Assembly (NCBI GenBank): GCA_022410635.1
Contig: JAJVDF010000503.1
Span: forward strand, 450,556-514,555
Origin: Tretioscincus oriximinensis
Lineage: Eukaryota > Chordata > Lepidosauria > Squamata > Gymnophthalmidae
DNA length: 64,000 bases
Reading direction: 5' to 3'
Below the pieces are notes generated by a model. That model saw nothing but the letters and a program-made list of their open reading frames with translations, was not told where the DNA came from and searched no databases. A program made the position numbers and the translations under genes. This document shows positions 10,851-21,284 of this stretch, piece by piece (within the stretch, counting starts at the first letter, position 1; the number at the start of each line of letters is the position of its first letter).

Positions 10851-12980
10851 TTAAGGACATGAAATCACCCTTTAGTACTTTGCTATGATATGTATTCACA
10901 TGCATACCGATGCAGTCAGCCACTTCACCGTACATTAAATAGTAAAAGCCCTATTACATATTTTACCTCAGGGCCAAGACAGGAGTATAATTCTAAGAGG
11001 GAGCTACTTTATTCTCAAAGCCTCCAAAATTCGAGCTGTCTTCCTGTAACAGGCAATATAATTCTAAGGGCTTTGACTAACTGGGCTGCGTTGAGCATTC
11101 AAACCTTTTTTAGACTGTTACACTATTGATTTTGACTTAGGTCTGTTTTTAAATCTTTATTTTAAATTAGAGGAAATATTGCTAGTGGCTCAATCCACTC
11201 ACCATGTGTTTGGCATGGGCTACAGATGTGGAAGCAGCCTCCTTGGTTAGGAAACGGTCTTTCAATTGAGAGGCCACTCAGTATCATAAATGTTGATTTT
11301 TATGGTATACTAGACACATTTTAAAAATGTAAATAGTAAATAAAACGTAGACTTTTTCTGTACTGGGCCATTTGTGAATTATACTTCAAAATAGGGACTT
11401 GGCATCCACATGCGGATGCAGACTTCAGCAAGACCAACCTGGGGCCTTCCTTTGCACAGGCCTTGGTATGCATTATAGGGATATGTTACAACACATCATA
11501 ACAGATCCCTGCAATCCATTGTTTCTGTGAAAAAGGGCTATAGTTTGCACTAGCATATGGATAGCAGACATCTCTTCTGAAATAGAGCGAGTGCCAAGTT
11601 GTCAACAAATGACCAGCTTTCAGTTTTCCATCTACCAGCAGCATTTTTGTTTCTGGCTTTATGCATATTAGTTATATTTATACCTGCTTTTCTACACCAT
11701 TTTTTCACGGTGACAAGTGAAAGGCTTCTAGCAGCATCAGCAGTCCAATGCAAAGAAAGTGAAACGGGAGTTGCTATGCTGACAGCCAGGCCTGCCGAAA
11801 TGTGTAGTCCAAGCAGCAGGCAGCCCCTTCTGCCCAGTCTCTAGAGTGCTATAAGACCCTTGTTAGATAATTCAGTAAATACATTATTTCAGGTGCACAC
11901 CTTCCTGTACCAGTTTAGCAGGGGCCAACATTTCAGCAGTNCTTCAAATTGCACCACTGGAATATTAGGTCCCCTAGAAGCTACAAGGCTAGGAATTTTA
12001 GTTCATCAGAATACTAAAAAGCTGGCTCCAAAAATTTTCACAGTCAGTACAGCCTTCTNATTGCGAAAGGTTGTCCTGAAACAGTGGGGCTGTCCAGGCT
12101 GCCGGTCTACTTTAGCCTGGTGTAGGCTATCCAGGCAAGTGAAAAAGATAAACAGAAGTGAAAAAAATATTAGTATATTTATAATCTAGGAAGAACTGCA
12201 GAAGTTAAGAATTTTCCTATGTAATTGTGCCCTTCAGCATTTTAAGTGAGAGCACCCTTTTATATATTTCCTTCACTCCATTGTTTATATTTGATAGGAT
12301 TTGTTTTTAGAAAATGTTGATATTTTCCATTTTATTCTATCCTGTCTATATTCTTGCTTGTTCCTTTGCGTGAATTTTGGAATGATTGTATGACTGTTTC
12401 GTTTACTCTGGCTGGTACTATCCAATCACCTAACCAATTATAGATGATGAATCAGGTATGAATCAGCAGGTTATCCGAGCAGATAGATAACAACCAGTAG
12501 CCACTCATTTCCTGCTCCTTGAAGCATAGTTTGAACCTCAAATGAACTTGGAAGTTTAAATTTTAGAAAGCCACTTATAGAAGTCAATGTGCCAGTTGGA
12601 TTGTGATGTTGCTGCTCTGGAGCCATTTCCCCCATTTAGCATAGAACTTAAAAAGAAAAAATGACTTTCATTTCTTCAGTTAGTAATCANCAAGGACCAC
12701 AAATAGCAGCAGTCAAGAAAAGACTCAAAAGGGGGAAGGAAAGCAAGTAAACCGCAGGATGTGCAAACATTTTTGCTGGCCTGGAAAGCTTTGCTTTTCA
12801 GTAGATCATGTGGCACCACTTTCTTTTATAGATTCAGAGTCCAGCATTTGTTTGCTTGTTTGTTTATCCTGGATTTATTAAAGTTTAAAAGCATATCGTT
12901 GCCAAGTAACAAAGAAGATAAAGAAAATAAACTTTTCAGATGAAACATCAAGATACTGTTAAATAGGCGTGGATCAGTTT
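10851..12980. other. Unassigned stretch
   Basis: About 2.1 kb, AT-rich, with no coding region or repeat family I recognise. Overlapping short frames on both strands around 11,550-11,844 show no motif. Confidence 0.5.
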
Positions 12981-12982
12981 TA

Positions 12983-13061
12983 TACTATATTGCCAAAAGT
13001 ATTCACTCATACCTGTGTTCACTTGTGTGGGTAAGTTAGCAATTCTTTTGGCAATATAGTG
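12983..13061. mobile_element. Tc1/mariner-type MITE, 79 bp
   Basis: The left end TACTATATTGCCAAAAG (12,983-12,999) is the inverted repeat of CTTTTGGCAATATAGTG (13,045-13,061), 16 of 17 matching. The unit is flanked by TA on both sides (12,981-12,982 and 13,062-13,063), the target duplication of the Tc1/mariner superfamily. The 45-bp interior cannot encode transposase, so it is an internally deleted, non-autonomous copy. Confidence 0.8.
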
Positions 13062-13217
13062 TATGTTCGAAGTAGTTCATAGAAATCAGTAGTAGCAATG
13101 GCTCATAAGCTTTGGTGCTAGCAAGAGATGGTCTCGCTTTCAAGACCAGCTGCNTGGAAACTGCAGACTGGGTAATTCCAATTCTGTGTGCTTAAGGCTT
13201 TCTGTTGGATTTCACTA

Positions 13218-14405
13218 GGCACAAATGGCTCAGTTGGCTAAGTGCCGTTTTTTCATTTTAAAGACCTGGTTTCAAGGCCCAGTGACGGGTATGGAGAGGG
13301 ATGAGCGCCTTCTACTACTATGTAGCTCTAGCCAACCCAGCTATTTGAAAGAAAGAATTGAAAGATGTGGGGATCATCCAGGGGACACATATTAGGAGTA
13401 TTATATTATATTAATATCAAATATACCTGGATGGACCTAGGTAACCAAAGNGAGGCCTCTGGGAGATTTTTGCAAAAATTTCCTTGGTCAAGCTGACCTC
13501 TACACAAACCCAGGAACAGACTTAATCACTCTCCTCTCCCTCAGGGGGCACCTCTGTATAGGTAGCCTCTTTCTAAATGGGCTTTCTGAATAGGGCCAGT
13601 AATCTCATCAGGTAAGGGGAAGCCAAATGTTTGCTCAAGANTGGGCTAGCTTGGCTCCCCTGCTGAGAAAACCTCTTTGGCTGCAGAGCCTGAAGCCACC
13701 CCATTGTACCAAGGGGAAGGCACTGTTTACCCTCTTCTGTCTAGCTCTTGCTACAGCAATCTATCTCTGATTGCAATTAATCAAGGGCCATCATAGCCCT
13801 GGGCCCTTGGAAGTGAGTCACTGTTCCTGACATTAATTTGATTGACAGGGGATCACAATGGGAGCTAAGATCCATTCAGTAGTCACACCACACTCACACC
13901 ATTGACCGTATTTGAATTTCCTGAACCCAGGCTGCGCCCACTTGGGAGGGGAGAAACGCATCACCTGTGACATCACTGACCCACGTTGGGTCTCCTCCAC
14001 CCCTTTTACCTCGTCATAATTTGAAACACGNCTTCTGATATCAAGGTCAATAAAAGTTGAAGTTTTGGCCCCCTCTGGAGGAATTCCATGACCCGTGGAC
14101 CCTCCTAGGACGCCTGTTGTTACCTGAAGAGTTGTCCGTGTGAATCCTTCGACATGTGTTCCAGACTCCAGGGCAAGCTACCTCAAGTCACCGTCTCATG
14201 TCACTGAATATCAGGGAAGCCAACCCCTGATAGAAAGAAATTGCAACAAACTGTGGCTAGATAAATGGGACCCCCACAGTGTGGTGGAGAAGATAGAATG
14301 TAAGTCTTCAGGTGAAAAATAACTTTGTAAGTCTCTTTGANTATCTTCGGGTGAGAAAAGTGGGGTATAGAAACCCAGTTCTTCTTCTCTTCCTCCTCTT
14401 CCTCC
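13218..14405 (+). mobile_element. tRNA-headed SINE split by a solo LTR
   Basis: The left half (13,218-13,365) has the GGCACAAATGGCTCAG head and TAGCTCTAGCCAACCCAGCT. The right half (14,233-14,405) resumes at AGAAATTGCAACAAACTG and ends with GAGAAAAGTGGGGTATAGAA and a TTC/TCC tail. The interruption is the LTR at 13,366-14,232. The hexamer GAAAGA is duplicated on both sides of the LTR, fixing the order: SINE first, LTR second. Confidence 0.85.
13366..14232 (+). mobile_element. Solo LTR, TG...TA termini, 6-bp target duplication
   Basis: The element begins TGTGGGGATCATCC and ends AACCCCTGATA, flanked by GAAAGA at 13,360-13,365 and 14,233-14,238. GGTCAATAAAAGTTG near 14,045 contains a polyadenylation signal, followed by CATGACCCGTGGACC. 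The reverse complement of 23,611-24,372 is a second copy: same start, the same signal region, and the same GACCCGTGGACC block. With no internal retroviral or gag-pol region and its own target duplication, this is a solo LTR left by recombination of a provirus or LTR retrotransposon. 867 bp. A 6-bp duplication is usual for class II ERVs, but the family is unknown. Confidence 0.82.
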
Positions 14406-14573
14406 TCCTTGTACTCCTTCCCATTTTGTTCCCTTCTTCTTCTTTTTGCAGCTGATTGACCATAGTGGCTGTTTTTAGTAGTAGCAGCGGTAGTAGCAGC
14501 AGCAGTAGTAGTAGTAGCAGTAGTAGTAGTAGAAGCAGAAGCAGAAGAAGCAGAAGCAGAAGAAGAAGAAGAC
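14406..14573. repeat. Mixed trinucleotide repeat between opposed SINE tails
   Basis: Pyrimidine-rich TTC/TCC run (to about 14,450), then AGT/AGC/AGA trinucleotides (about 14,476-14,573). It joins the TTC tail of the SINE on the left with the GAA side of an oppositely oriented SINE on the right. Confidence 0.85.
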
Positions 14574-14700
14574 TCTTTTCACCCAAAAGGTCTCAGAGCA
14601 ACTTACAAGGTTATTTTTCACCTGAAGGCTTACATCCATTTTATCTTACCCATTATGTTTGTGGCAGTACCCATTTATCTACCTGCATTTGTTTTTGAAC
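14574..14700 (-). mobile_element. SINE 3' half, minus strand
   Basis: Reverse complement of the SINE 3' half: read plus, CTCTTTTCACCCAAAAGG, AGCAACTTACAAGG and GGCTTACATCC, then TACCCATTTATCTACCTGC. The tRNA head is absent. It faces the SINE at 13,218-14,405 tail to tail. Confidence 0.75.
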
Positions 14701-15212
14701 AATCATTTTTGACAACACATCAATTTCTGGCTGTGTGCTACCAAAAAGAATATCCCATCATATTCAGAACTAAAGGAGGTTGACGTCGGCATGCCCTTCA
14801 GATTCTGATGATGTCTAAACTTCCAGAAATTCATCATGTAAATCTTAACATTTCAAAGTTTTAAAGTTTAGTTATAAAATAAAATAAACTAATACTATCT
14901 TGATTGTGAATAATAGAACACTTCCAAACCATTTCCAGTAGAATTCCTAAATTGCATTTTGCCTAAGACCCCAAATGAATTTGTACCAGCAGAGGAATGA
15001 AAGCATAGCAAACATTTTTGCTTTCTCACAATAACGACATTCACAGAGCACAAAATACATACATTACTTGATTCCAGGACTACTTGATTTCTAATACTGT
15101 GCTTGGGGATCCTCTTGAGATGTCTCTGCAGTTTCTAGCAAGAGTATTACAGCGTTTTAATAGAATATTGCAATTTTATTCTCTTGGCAAAAATAGCAAG
15201 CCAGGAAAGAGA
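14701..15212. other. Unassigned stretch
   Basis: AT-rich sequence with no element or coding region I recognise. Confidence 0.5.
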
Positions 15213-16302
15213 TAACTTGGACTGTGGGTTTTATAAGAATCCCCAGTAAACAAAATGAGGCAATAATTTATCATGTAGATATAGTCTACTGAAAAAGTTG
15301 TGCTGAGAAGAGTTTCTTCTAAAGTTCTCTGCTCAGCTTCAAACCATAAAATCAATCCAACAAAAATGATGCAAGTTGAAGTTCTGCTTTTCTCATCAAA
15401 CACTGTTTTCAACTAGAACAATTATGTTTGTAAATGAAAGGCAAATATTTAGCTTCCTGGATGAGGGCACATCCTGACACATATTCCAATTCTAGTAATT
15501 TATCACATTCTTTTGTACCTCATGAACTTTACAAAGTTTCAAGATTTACTTATCTGTTTCTATGCAATAAAATAATGCAATCCTGAGTGCTGCAGAATGC
15601 TTATCCTTATTGGATCATAACTGACATGGGCAACTCTATACAGTTTTCTTGTCAGATATGCAGAAGTGGTTTGCCTTGCCTGCTTCCAGGGTAATGCTGG
15701 AGATCAAACTAGCAACTGTCTGCTTTCCAGGCATTTTGCTCTACTGTTGAGCTACAGCAATACCCAGAATTGGAGAACTATATATCCTGGAATCCTGTTT
15801 GTCTTATTCATGTGGATTGCATTTATTACCAATGACCAACACAAACTCATGAACTTTGGTTTGACTGGTACTCACTTTGGGAACACATATCTTTGGATAA
15901 CAAGTGAATTGACAAAATACATTTCATCCATCTTCAATATACAAGGACATCAACGGAGCCTGTTGACTTCACCCACTGTCTATTCAGTCCAGCTTTCTGT
16001 CTCACACAGTGGCCAACCAATTGCACCTGGGCATTCCCAAGCAACAGAAGAAGAATGGAAAACCTTATGCCTGCTTTTGAGTCTCTGTAAATAGTATTTT
16101 GGTCAGAGTCGGATGTGTACTTTTAAATCCATCTTCAATCCATAACCAAGGCAATTCCTTATATACAAGTATCCAGCCAACCATTGCAGACCAGCTTCCT
16201 GCTTAAATGATCAGGCTACAAAACCCAAANATACAGTTGCACATTTTCCCTCCAAAAACCCTGTGCAAGTTGCTCAGGACCTCTACCAGGTCCAACAGTA
16301 AC
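15213..16302. repeat. Mosaic segment A, duplicated in inverted orientation at 41.7-44.3 kb
   Basis: Two blocks recur inverted and in the same relative order elsewhere. Block 1 (15,213-15,377) matches 44,111-44,275. Block 2 (about 15,657-16,302) matches 41,697-42,866. Block 2 contains a tRNA-like SINE head (minus, about 15,690-15,775) and a CR1 3' UTR scrap (minus, about 15,985-16,050), and both are present in the other copy. The 280 bp between the blocks are replaced in copy B by a CR1 endonuclease fragment. A shared mosaic favours duplication of a genomic segment, though a composite repeat family is possible. A 142-residue plus frame (15,666-16,094) crosses these repeats and is not a gene. 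Confidence 0.8.
15690..15775 (-). mobile_element. tRNA-like SINE head (third type)
   Basis: Read on the minus strand: GCTGTAGCTCAACAGTAGAG is an A-box-like tRNA D-arm region, and GCTAGTTTGATCTCCAGC, about 30 bases on, resembles a B box. Related heads occur at 42,755-42,835 (plus, inside the duplicated segment) and 63,125-63,195. The rest of the SINE is not delimited. A degraded tRNA pseudogene is an alternative. Confidence 0.55.
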
Positions 16303-16689
16303 TTGTGATTGGCTTCTGCACCATATCAGGACTGCACATATTGCATTTGCTTAAAAAAGTGTTTTAATGTAACAGAATATAGAAAAGGGAGGAGAATGAA
16401 TGCAAATGTCATTCATAAAATAATAACATCACAGAAATAGACANGTTGTACCTCTCCAGGTTATATCAATCCCACTGTGGTATTTTAATGTTTTTCACTG
16501 GGATTTCTGCTACTTTAAGATTGATGCTTTAACCAAAATTCTGTATCGTCTAACAGAAAATTAGAGAAACAGTAAGCTAGAAGTAAGGATTGGCCTGGCC
16601 ATCTTGGGAGACTATTTGCATATGTGCTTTNCTAATCAGATGTAGCTGGCTTTGATGCACATGTGCAAGTAAATCCCTTATAGAAGTAT
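16303..16689. other. Unassigned stretch
   Basis: No coding region or recognisable repeat. Confidence 0.5.
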
Positions 16690-16955
16690 GGTGGTGCAAG
16701 AGGTTAGGAGTTTCAGTGTTTCACAGAGATATCAAAGTTTGCAACCTCATATGTTGCCCATGGAGAGGGGTGAGCGCCCTCTATTGGCCACAGCTTTGAA
16801 ATCAAACAAATGTGCAAGTAGATAAATGGGTACCAACACATTGTGGTGGAGAAGATCAAACACATTTAAACATTGGGTGAAAAATAANCTTGTAAACCAT
16901 TCTGGGTCCCTTCAGGTCANAAGTGTGGGGTACAAAAATCAGATGATTCTTCTTA
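16690..16955 (+). mobile_element. Diverged tRNA-headed SINE
   Basis: Degraded copy of the SINE seen at 4,959: TGGAGAGGGGTGAGCGCCC, AAGTAGATAAATGGGTACCA, TGTGGTGGAGAAGATC, AGTGTGGGGTACAAAAATC, and a short TTC tail. The head is barely recognisable. Confidence 0.65.
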
Positions 16956-17280
16956 ATTCAACATCCAGTGATTGCAAGTTTCCATGCTCATCTTACTTGG
17001 AGCAGTCTAATTATTCGTTCCAGCTTATTCTGGACCAAATACCGCAGGTTCTGTCCACATAGTAAATATGGGGATGCTTTCCATCTGAAGCACCCCTGGC
17101 AGGAATGCATTAACATGATAGGTTTTCTAACTACAGTACATAACCAACTCCTTTTCAAAGCATGACCCACCCTGCCACCAGTGGTCCTAACCCCAACATA
17201 TTTTCATTTTTTTTTCTTTTTAAACTAATGGAACATTTGGTGAAGGGTAGAATATAAATTCCTGAATAAGTAAATAAACC
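16956..17280. other. Unassigned stretch with a possible LINE tail
   Basis: Nothing recognisable until about 17,235, where GAAGGGTAGAATATAAATTC and AATAAGTAAATAAAC resemble a degraded L2-type 3' tail feeding into the AAT repeat. Confidence 0.35.
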
Positions 17281-17281
17281 A

Positions 17282-17283
<2 letters not shown>

Positions 17284-17350
<67 letters not shown>
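17284..17350. repeat. (AAT)n microsatellite
   Basis: About 22 uninterrupted AAT units directly after a LINE-like A-rich tail. The poly-Ile frame across it is an artefact. Confidence 0.95.
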
Positions 17351-17351
<1 letters not shown>

Positions 17352-18133
17352 GTCATTATTTGTCCCTGATCCTTCAGTATTAATCTCTTACAGTTTGCTT
17401 CTACTTCTTTGACTATGAAGATCTCAAAAGGAACTTTTATCTGACTAAGTGTTCCTCTTTCCATTATGCTTGGGGGCTAACAGCATATACGGCCATGCTT
17501 GTGTATTTCAAAGTGTAGTTCTTCATCTCAAACTCCCAGTTACACATGGGACAAAGAGATCAATGTTTGTTTCACCAAAAATAATTAATACCTCTTGTAT
17601 GTTTGCAAGGTGCATGAGATTGGGATTGAATTCTAAGTATATATGTATCAAGATATTTTCTCATAGCATTTTTTNAAAAAATCTTTGAGTTCCTTAAGTT
17701 GAAAATAGGTTATTACTCCATACAGTTTTTTTCAGTAATGATTATTTTTTTTCCTAAGGAGGGACTGCCTAAGTATAAGAGTCTGCTTGCCTCAGGGATT
17801 TGAAACACGTAATTTCTAATATCTTCAATCACTTTACCAGACTGACTAAAACCAGTTATTTTGAAAACTATTTGCTGGTGATGGGTTCAGTAAGATAAAA
17901 CAAACTTGGCCTTTGCAATGAACTACAACATTCAAAGGGTCTTTTTGCACTGAAAGGTTGTAATCTCATCTAAACCTATAGTATGGCTCAATGAGGCCTA
18001 CTAGTATGTACCATGGCCAAATGTGGTCTGAAACAATGCTTTGTACATGATGGCACAGGTCAAGAGATCACCTACAGCAACTGCAAGGGTCATACGTGTT
18101 TTGGAGTCAGACTCAAGGAGACAAGCTATAAAT
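17351..18133. other. Unassigned stretch
   Basis: No coding region or repeat family recognised. The short plus frame starting at 18,013 has no known motif and runs into the MITE at 18,134. Confidence 0.5.
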
Positions 18134-18266
18134 CTGAGATGTGGTGCTCCAGATTTCACAATGTTCCATTCGGTTTAGCAGAGTGTGCACAGTTGCTGGG
18201 AGTGGGATGGAATGTTGGGAATTGTGGTTCAGGAACATCTGGAAGGCCACCAGTTTGACATCTCTG
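18134..18266. mobile_element. hAT-type MITE, 133 bp, with 8-bp target duplication
   Basis: Flanked on both sides by CTATAAAT (18,126-18,133 and 18,267-18,274), an 8-bp duplication as made by hAT transposases. The left end is CTGAGATGTGGTGCTCC; the right end read inward is CAGAGATGTCAAACTGG, so the first nine bases pair with one mismatch. The right arm includes TTGTGGTTCAGGAACATCTG, a motif common in vertebrate hAT-derived repeats. No coding capacity. Confidence 0.75.
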
Positions 18267-18274
18267 CTATAAAT

Positions 18275-19159
18275 GAAGGTTCCTACCCTCAAGGGCCTCA
18301 AGTATGCTACCAAATTGGAGCTCTCACATTTGGAACATGGAGGTATGCTTTCTGCACACCTTGTTGTTCTGGGCCAAGGGCCAGTATTGCCCCAAAGGCT
18401 TGTTTAATCAACTCTACTGGTGACCCAGATATAGAACTCCACAATATGGATCATGCTCCATATTATGTGTTGGAATGCAGTATACATAAGCAGACCCTTC
18501 CATATTCTACACTAATATGCAGTGATAAAATTTACCAGAGGGAAATATATATGCTACATTAGGACCTAACTAAGAAATGCTTTGTCAGTTCTTGGCTATC
18601 GTAACATTACACTCTAACCAAGGCTTTAGATTTGATTATCACTATGATAATCTCACTAAGGTGCCTTCCCAGAAAAACATGTTTGCGATTCCACCTCACC
18701 TACCTTCAATTTTCTACACCATTTCCTGTGCTCCCCGTTACATTGTATTGCATTCTCGTCACATGTCAAGCCCCATAAGCCATTGCTGTGCTTGCCTTAC
18801 TACAATTCCCAGCATTCTTTGCGAGTTGAGAGCCAAAGAACTTTCACGTCTAGTGGTAGCTGGAAAATCCAAGACCAGGGGCCTTTTTAGCGAGTGGTGC
18901 ATTGAACTTGCCTGAATTCATAGGAAGGATCCGATGTGATCATGTTACCAACTTAATAAAAATTCTTTGTGGGGATGCAGCCTGCATTATTAAGGTAACT
19001 TATAGTCACACAGTGCATCCAATTAAGTGTCTTCAAGGATAATTCTGCATTTGCTTTTGAAGCTGCCTTCAAGAATAACTCCAGATCTGCCTTCAAAGTC
19101 AGCTTGGAAGGTATATCAAAAGCACACTGGATCCAACTGTGGCGTCCTCCATTTTACAG
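18275..19159. other. Unassigned stretch
   Basis: No coding region recognised. TACTACAATTCCCAGCATTC near 18,800 resembles the hAT-derived motif above but cannot be delimited. Confidence 0.4.
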
Positions 19160-19690
19160 GTTTGTGTTTCTTTTATAAACTTACCAGATATCCCAGAGGG
19201 AGGGGGGAAGAGCAGGCCTGGGCAGGGGCGTGGCTTCCTGGTTCCCTGTTTGGGAGGGGGCATGGCTGGAGGAGCCAGCCAATGGGGCCTCGAATAGCTG
19301 GCTGGTCACCATATAAAAGGGAAATTGACCAGGGCTAGAGGTCTTTCTGTCAGAGAGACTTGTGGTGTAGCAAGTGGACAGAGGGGTCCGCTTCTGATCT
19401 GCCTCAGAGGGAGGGGGTGGGAGTGTATGGTGGCCTGAAAGAGTCAAAGTGGAGGCTTGACTTGGGGCTGGAACAAATAAAGTGACACAGGGCCTGTCTC
19501 TTTAAGTATCTGGAAACTAATGTTGCTTTTGCTTGGTGTTTGTGCTTGAGTCAGGCTTACTTTATAAAAGCCGAAGCTTTATTATTCTAATCTTCTCTCT
19601 ATTCCTTATTTGTAAATAATAAACTTGTTATTTGTTTCAATTCAAACATCTCTTCTTTCTTTTGTTTCCTTAACAACAAAACATAAGCAC
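19160..19690 (+). mobile_element. Candidate LTR-like promoter and poly(A) module
   Basis: A GC-rich stretch leads to a TATA-like CCATATAAAAGGGAA near 19,310. AACAAATAAAGTGAC follows near 19,470 and GTAAATAATAAACTTG near 19,610, both possible polyadenylation signals. This is the order expected in an LTR (U3, R, U5). TGGGGGCTGGGAATAAAG at about 19,700 shares its first eight bases with a tRNA-Pro primer-binding site, a weak similarity. The following 200 bp stay G-rich like a leader. No second copy lies in the window and the edges are uncertain. A lone RNA polymerase II promoter-like sequence is the alternative. Confidence 0.4.
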
Positions 19691-20124
19691 GCTACTGGTG
19701 GGGGCTGGGAATAAAGCCCTATCACTGAGGTAAACACCGAGGCCTTGTGTAGGCCNGAGGATAGTACTGTTNCTCCAAGCAGTCGTGGGTGCTGGCTTGG
19801 GCAACAGGGTGGATATTGTGGCACCCCTAGCTGGGAGGGTCATGTAATCGTGGGGCCNTCAGGTAGGGGTCGCCACACCAACTACTTCAATGATGTCATC
19901 TCCTCTTCACTGCACAGATCTGTCTTGCATGCAAATCTACTGCTGCTGATGTATTTTTAGAAATGTTATTGCATAGACAGGGCAATGCAATACTATATTC
20001 CACCAGTAATTCATTTTAGGGAGATGTGATGACACATCTAATATGGATTACCCATGCAAACAGTGTAGCATAGTGAGCTCCCTAAAATGGAGTCATTTCA
20101 GTGATCATTTTGAGAGAATCTCAA
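19691..20124. other. Unassigned, possibly LTR-element leader
   Basis: G-rich sequence to about 19,880 might be leader of the LTR-like element. After that I recognise nothing. Confidence 0.3.
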
Positions 20125-20176
20125 ATGGTTTTCTGTTGTTCAGGAACATCTGGAGGAGCTCACTTTAAGAATCACT
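20125..20176 (-). mobile_element. hAT-derived terminal fragment
   Basis: Read on the minus strand it begins CAGTGATTCTTAAAGTGAGC and continues CTCCTCCAGATGTTCCTGAA, a typical hAT-type end. The opposite end and target duplication are not found. Confidence 0.45.
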
Positions 20177-20864
20177 GAGCTGGTTCTAACGCTCATAACA
20201 AAAAGCATGTTAAATGTTGCCAACTTCACAAGCCACTACTGGCATGCAGAGCTGGCAATCCATATGATGGCAGATGGAGTGAATCTGGAGCACTTCTGGG
20301 AGTTGTTTTCATATCCTGGAATGTTCCAGGCAAAAAGCCTGAGTCACCAACACATTTTTAGAAGGAAAAGAGCAATTGTGTAAGGCCCACTTCTGGTAAA
20401 TATATGGCCACACCAATGCATTATCTTGGCAAACACAAAATGACACCTTCCTTCCTATACCTTATACTGTATGGTCCCAGAATGAGTTACTGTATCTTCA
20501 ACTAAAAAGCCAAGTAAATAGTTATTTTTTCTTCAGCCATCTAAATAGATGTATAGTGATGCAGTATCTTTACAAACAGCTCTCATTTTTTGCTGACAAT
20601 TTACCCATAATATTAGCTGCATTCTTATCAATTGACCTGGTTGGTGGTGAAGATTAGAATGAAGGTGATGGATTATAGCTGGGGCAGAATGGTGTTCATC
20701 ACAGCAGAAAATGTTCCTGCAATCATTGCGGGGGGACAGAAGTGAATATTGAATCCCATCACATACTTGCTTTCTGTCAGCAATGCCAGGTATGTTTTTG
20801 ATACTGGACATCACACACATTTACATAGCAGTTAGGAATACTCCTCCCAGCAAGGTGACCTTGC
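20177..20864. other. Unassigned stretch
   Basis: No coding region or repeat family recognised. A 95-residue minus frame (20,533-20,820) has no motif. Confidence 0.5.
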
Positions 20865-21190
20865 CGTAGTTGCTGTCCAAATATCTAAACAAATACCTTG
20901 CCTGTGCCTTTAGATCTCCAGAGGAGGCCCTTCTGGCTTTTCCAGTGATGGCCCGCTGGCTATGCAATACTCTTTCACTTGAAATGCATCCCTTATCAGT
21001 GTGTATTTTTGGAAAATATTTGAAGATGCACCTTTTTTACCATGTCCTTTGCTTACAGAAACAGGTTCTCTTTTCATATTCTCAGGCTCTGTTGTTTTAA
21101 TATGTCAGTGTTGCATCCTGTTTTATTGTTGTTAACTGCCCTGAAACTTTCTGCTTTGGGTGAGATAGAAGTGTTAATAAATAAATAAGA
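20865..21190 (+). mobile_element. L2 LINE 3' end
   Basis: The plus strand carries the diverged end of L2 ORF2 and its 3' UTR: TTGAAGATGCACC, TAACTGCCCTGAAAC, and the tail GTTAATAAATAAATAAG. It parallels the L2 ends at 26,890-27,140 and 62,270-62,440. 5'-truncated and non-coding. Confidence 0.75.
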
Positions 21191-21284
21191 TAAATAGGAT
21201 TAGTAGTAGCTTCTTTTGTGCAGGGGTGGCCTGAGTAGGGAATCAGATAGAAGCAAGCACAGAGTTGTTATATAGTAAGTCAAT

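Noticed and set aside
15690..15775. Functional tRNA gene
   Set aside because: A- and B-box-like strings are present but the cloverleaf cannot be completed, and related heads occur in other repeats; better read as a SINE head.
15666..16094. 142-residue frame with an apparent hydrophobic segment
   Set aside because: It crosses a tRNA-like SINE head and a CR1 scrap; the inverted copy at 41.7-42.9 kb has it broken by an indel.
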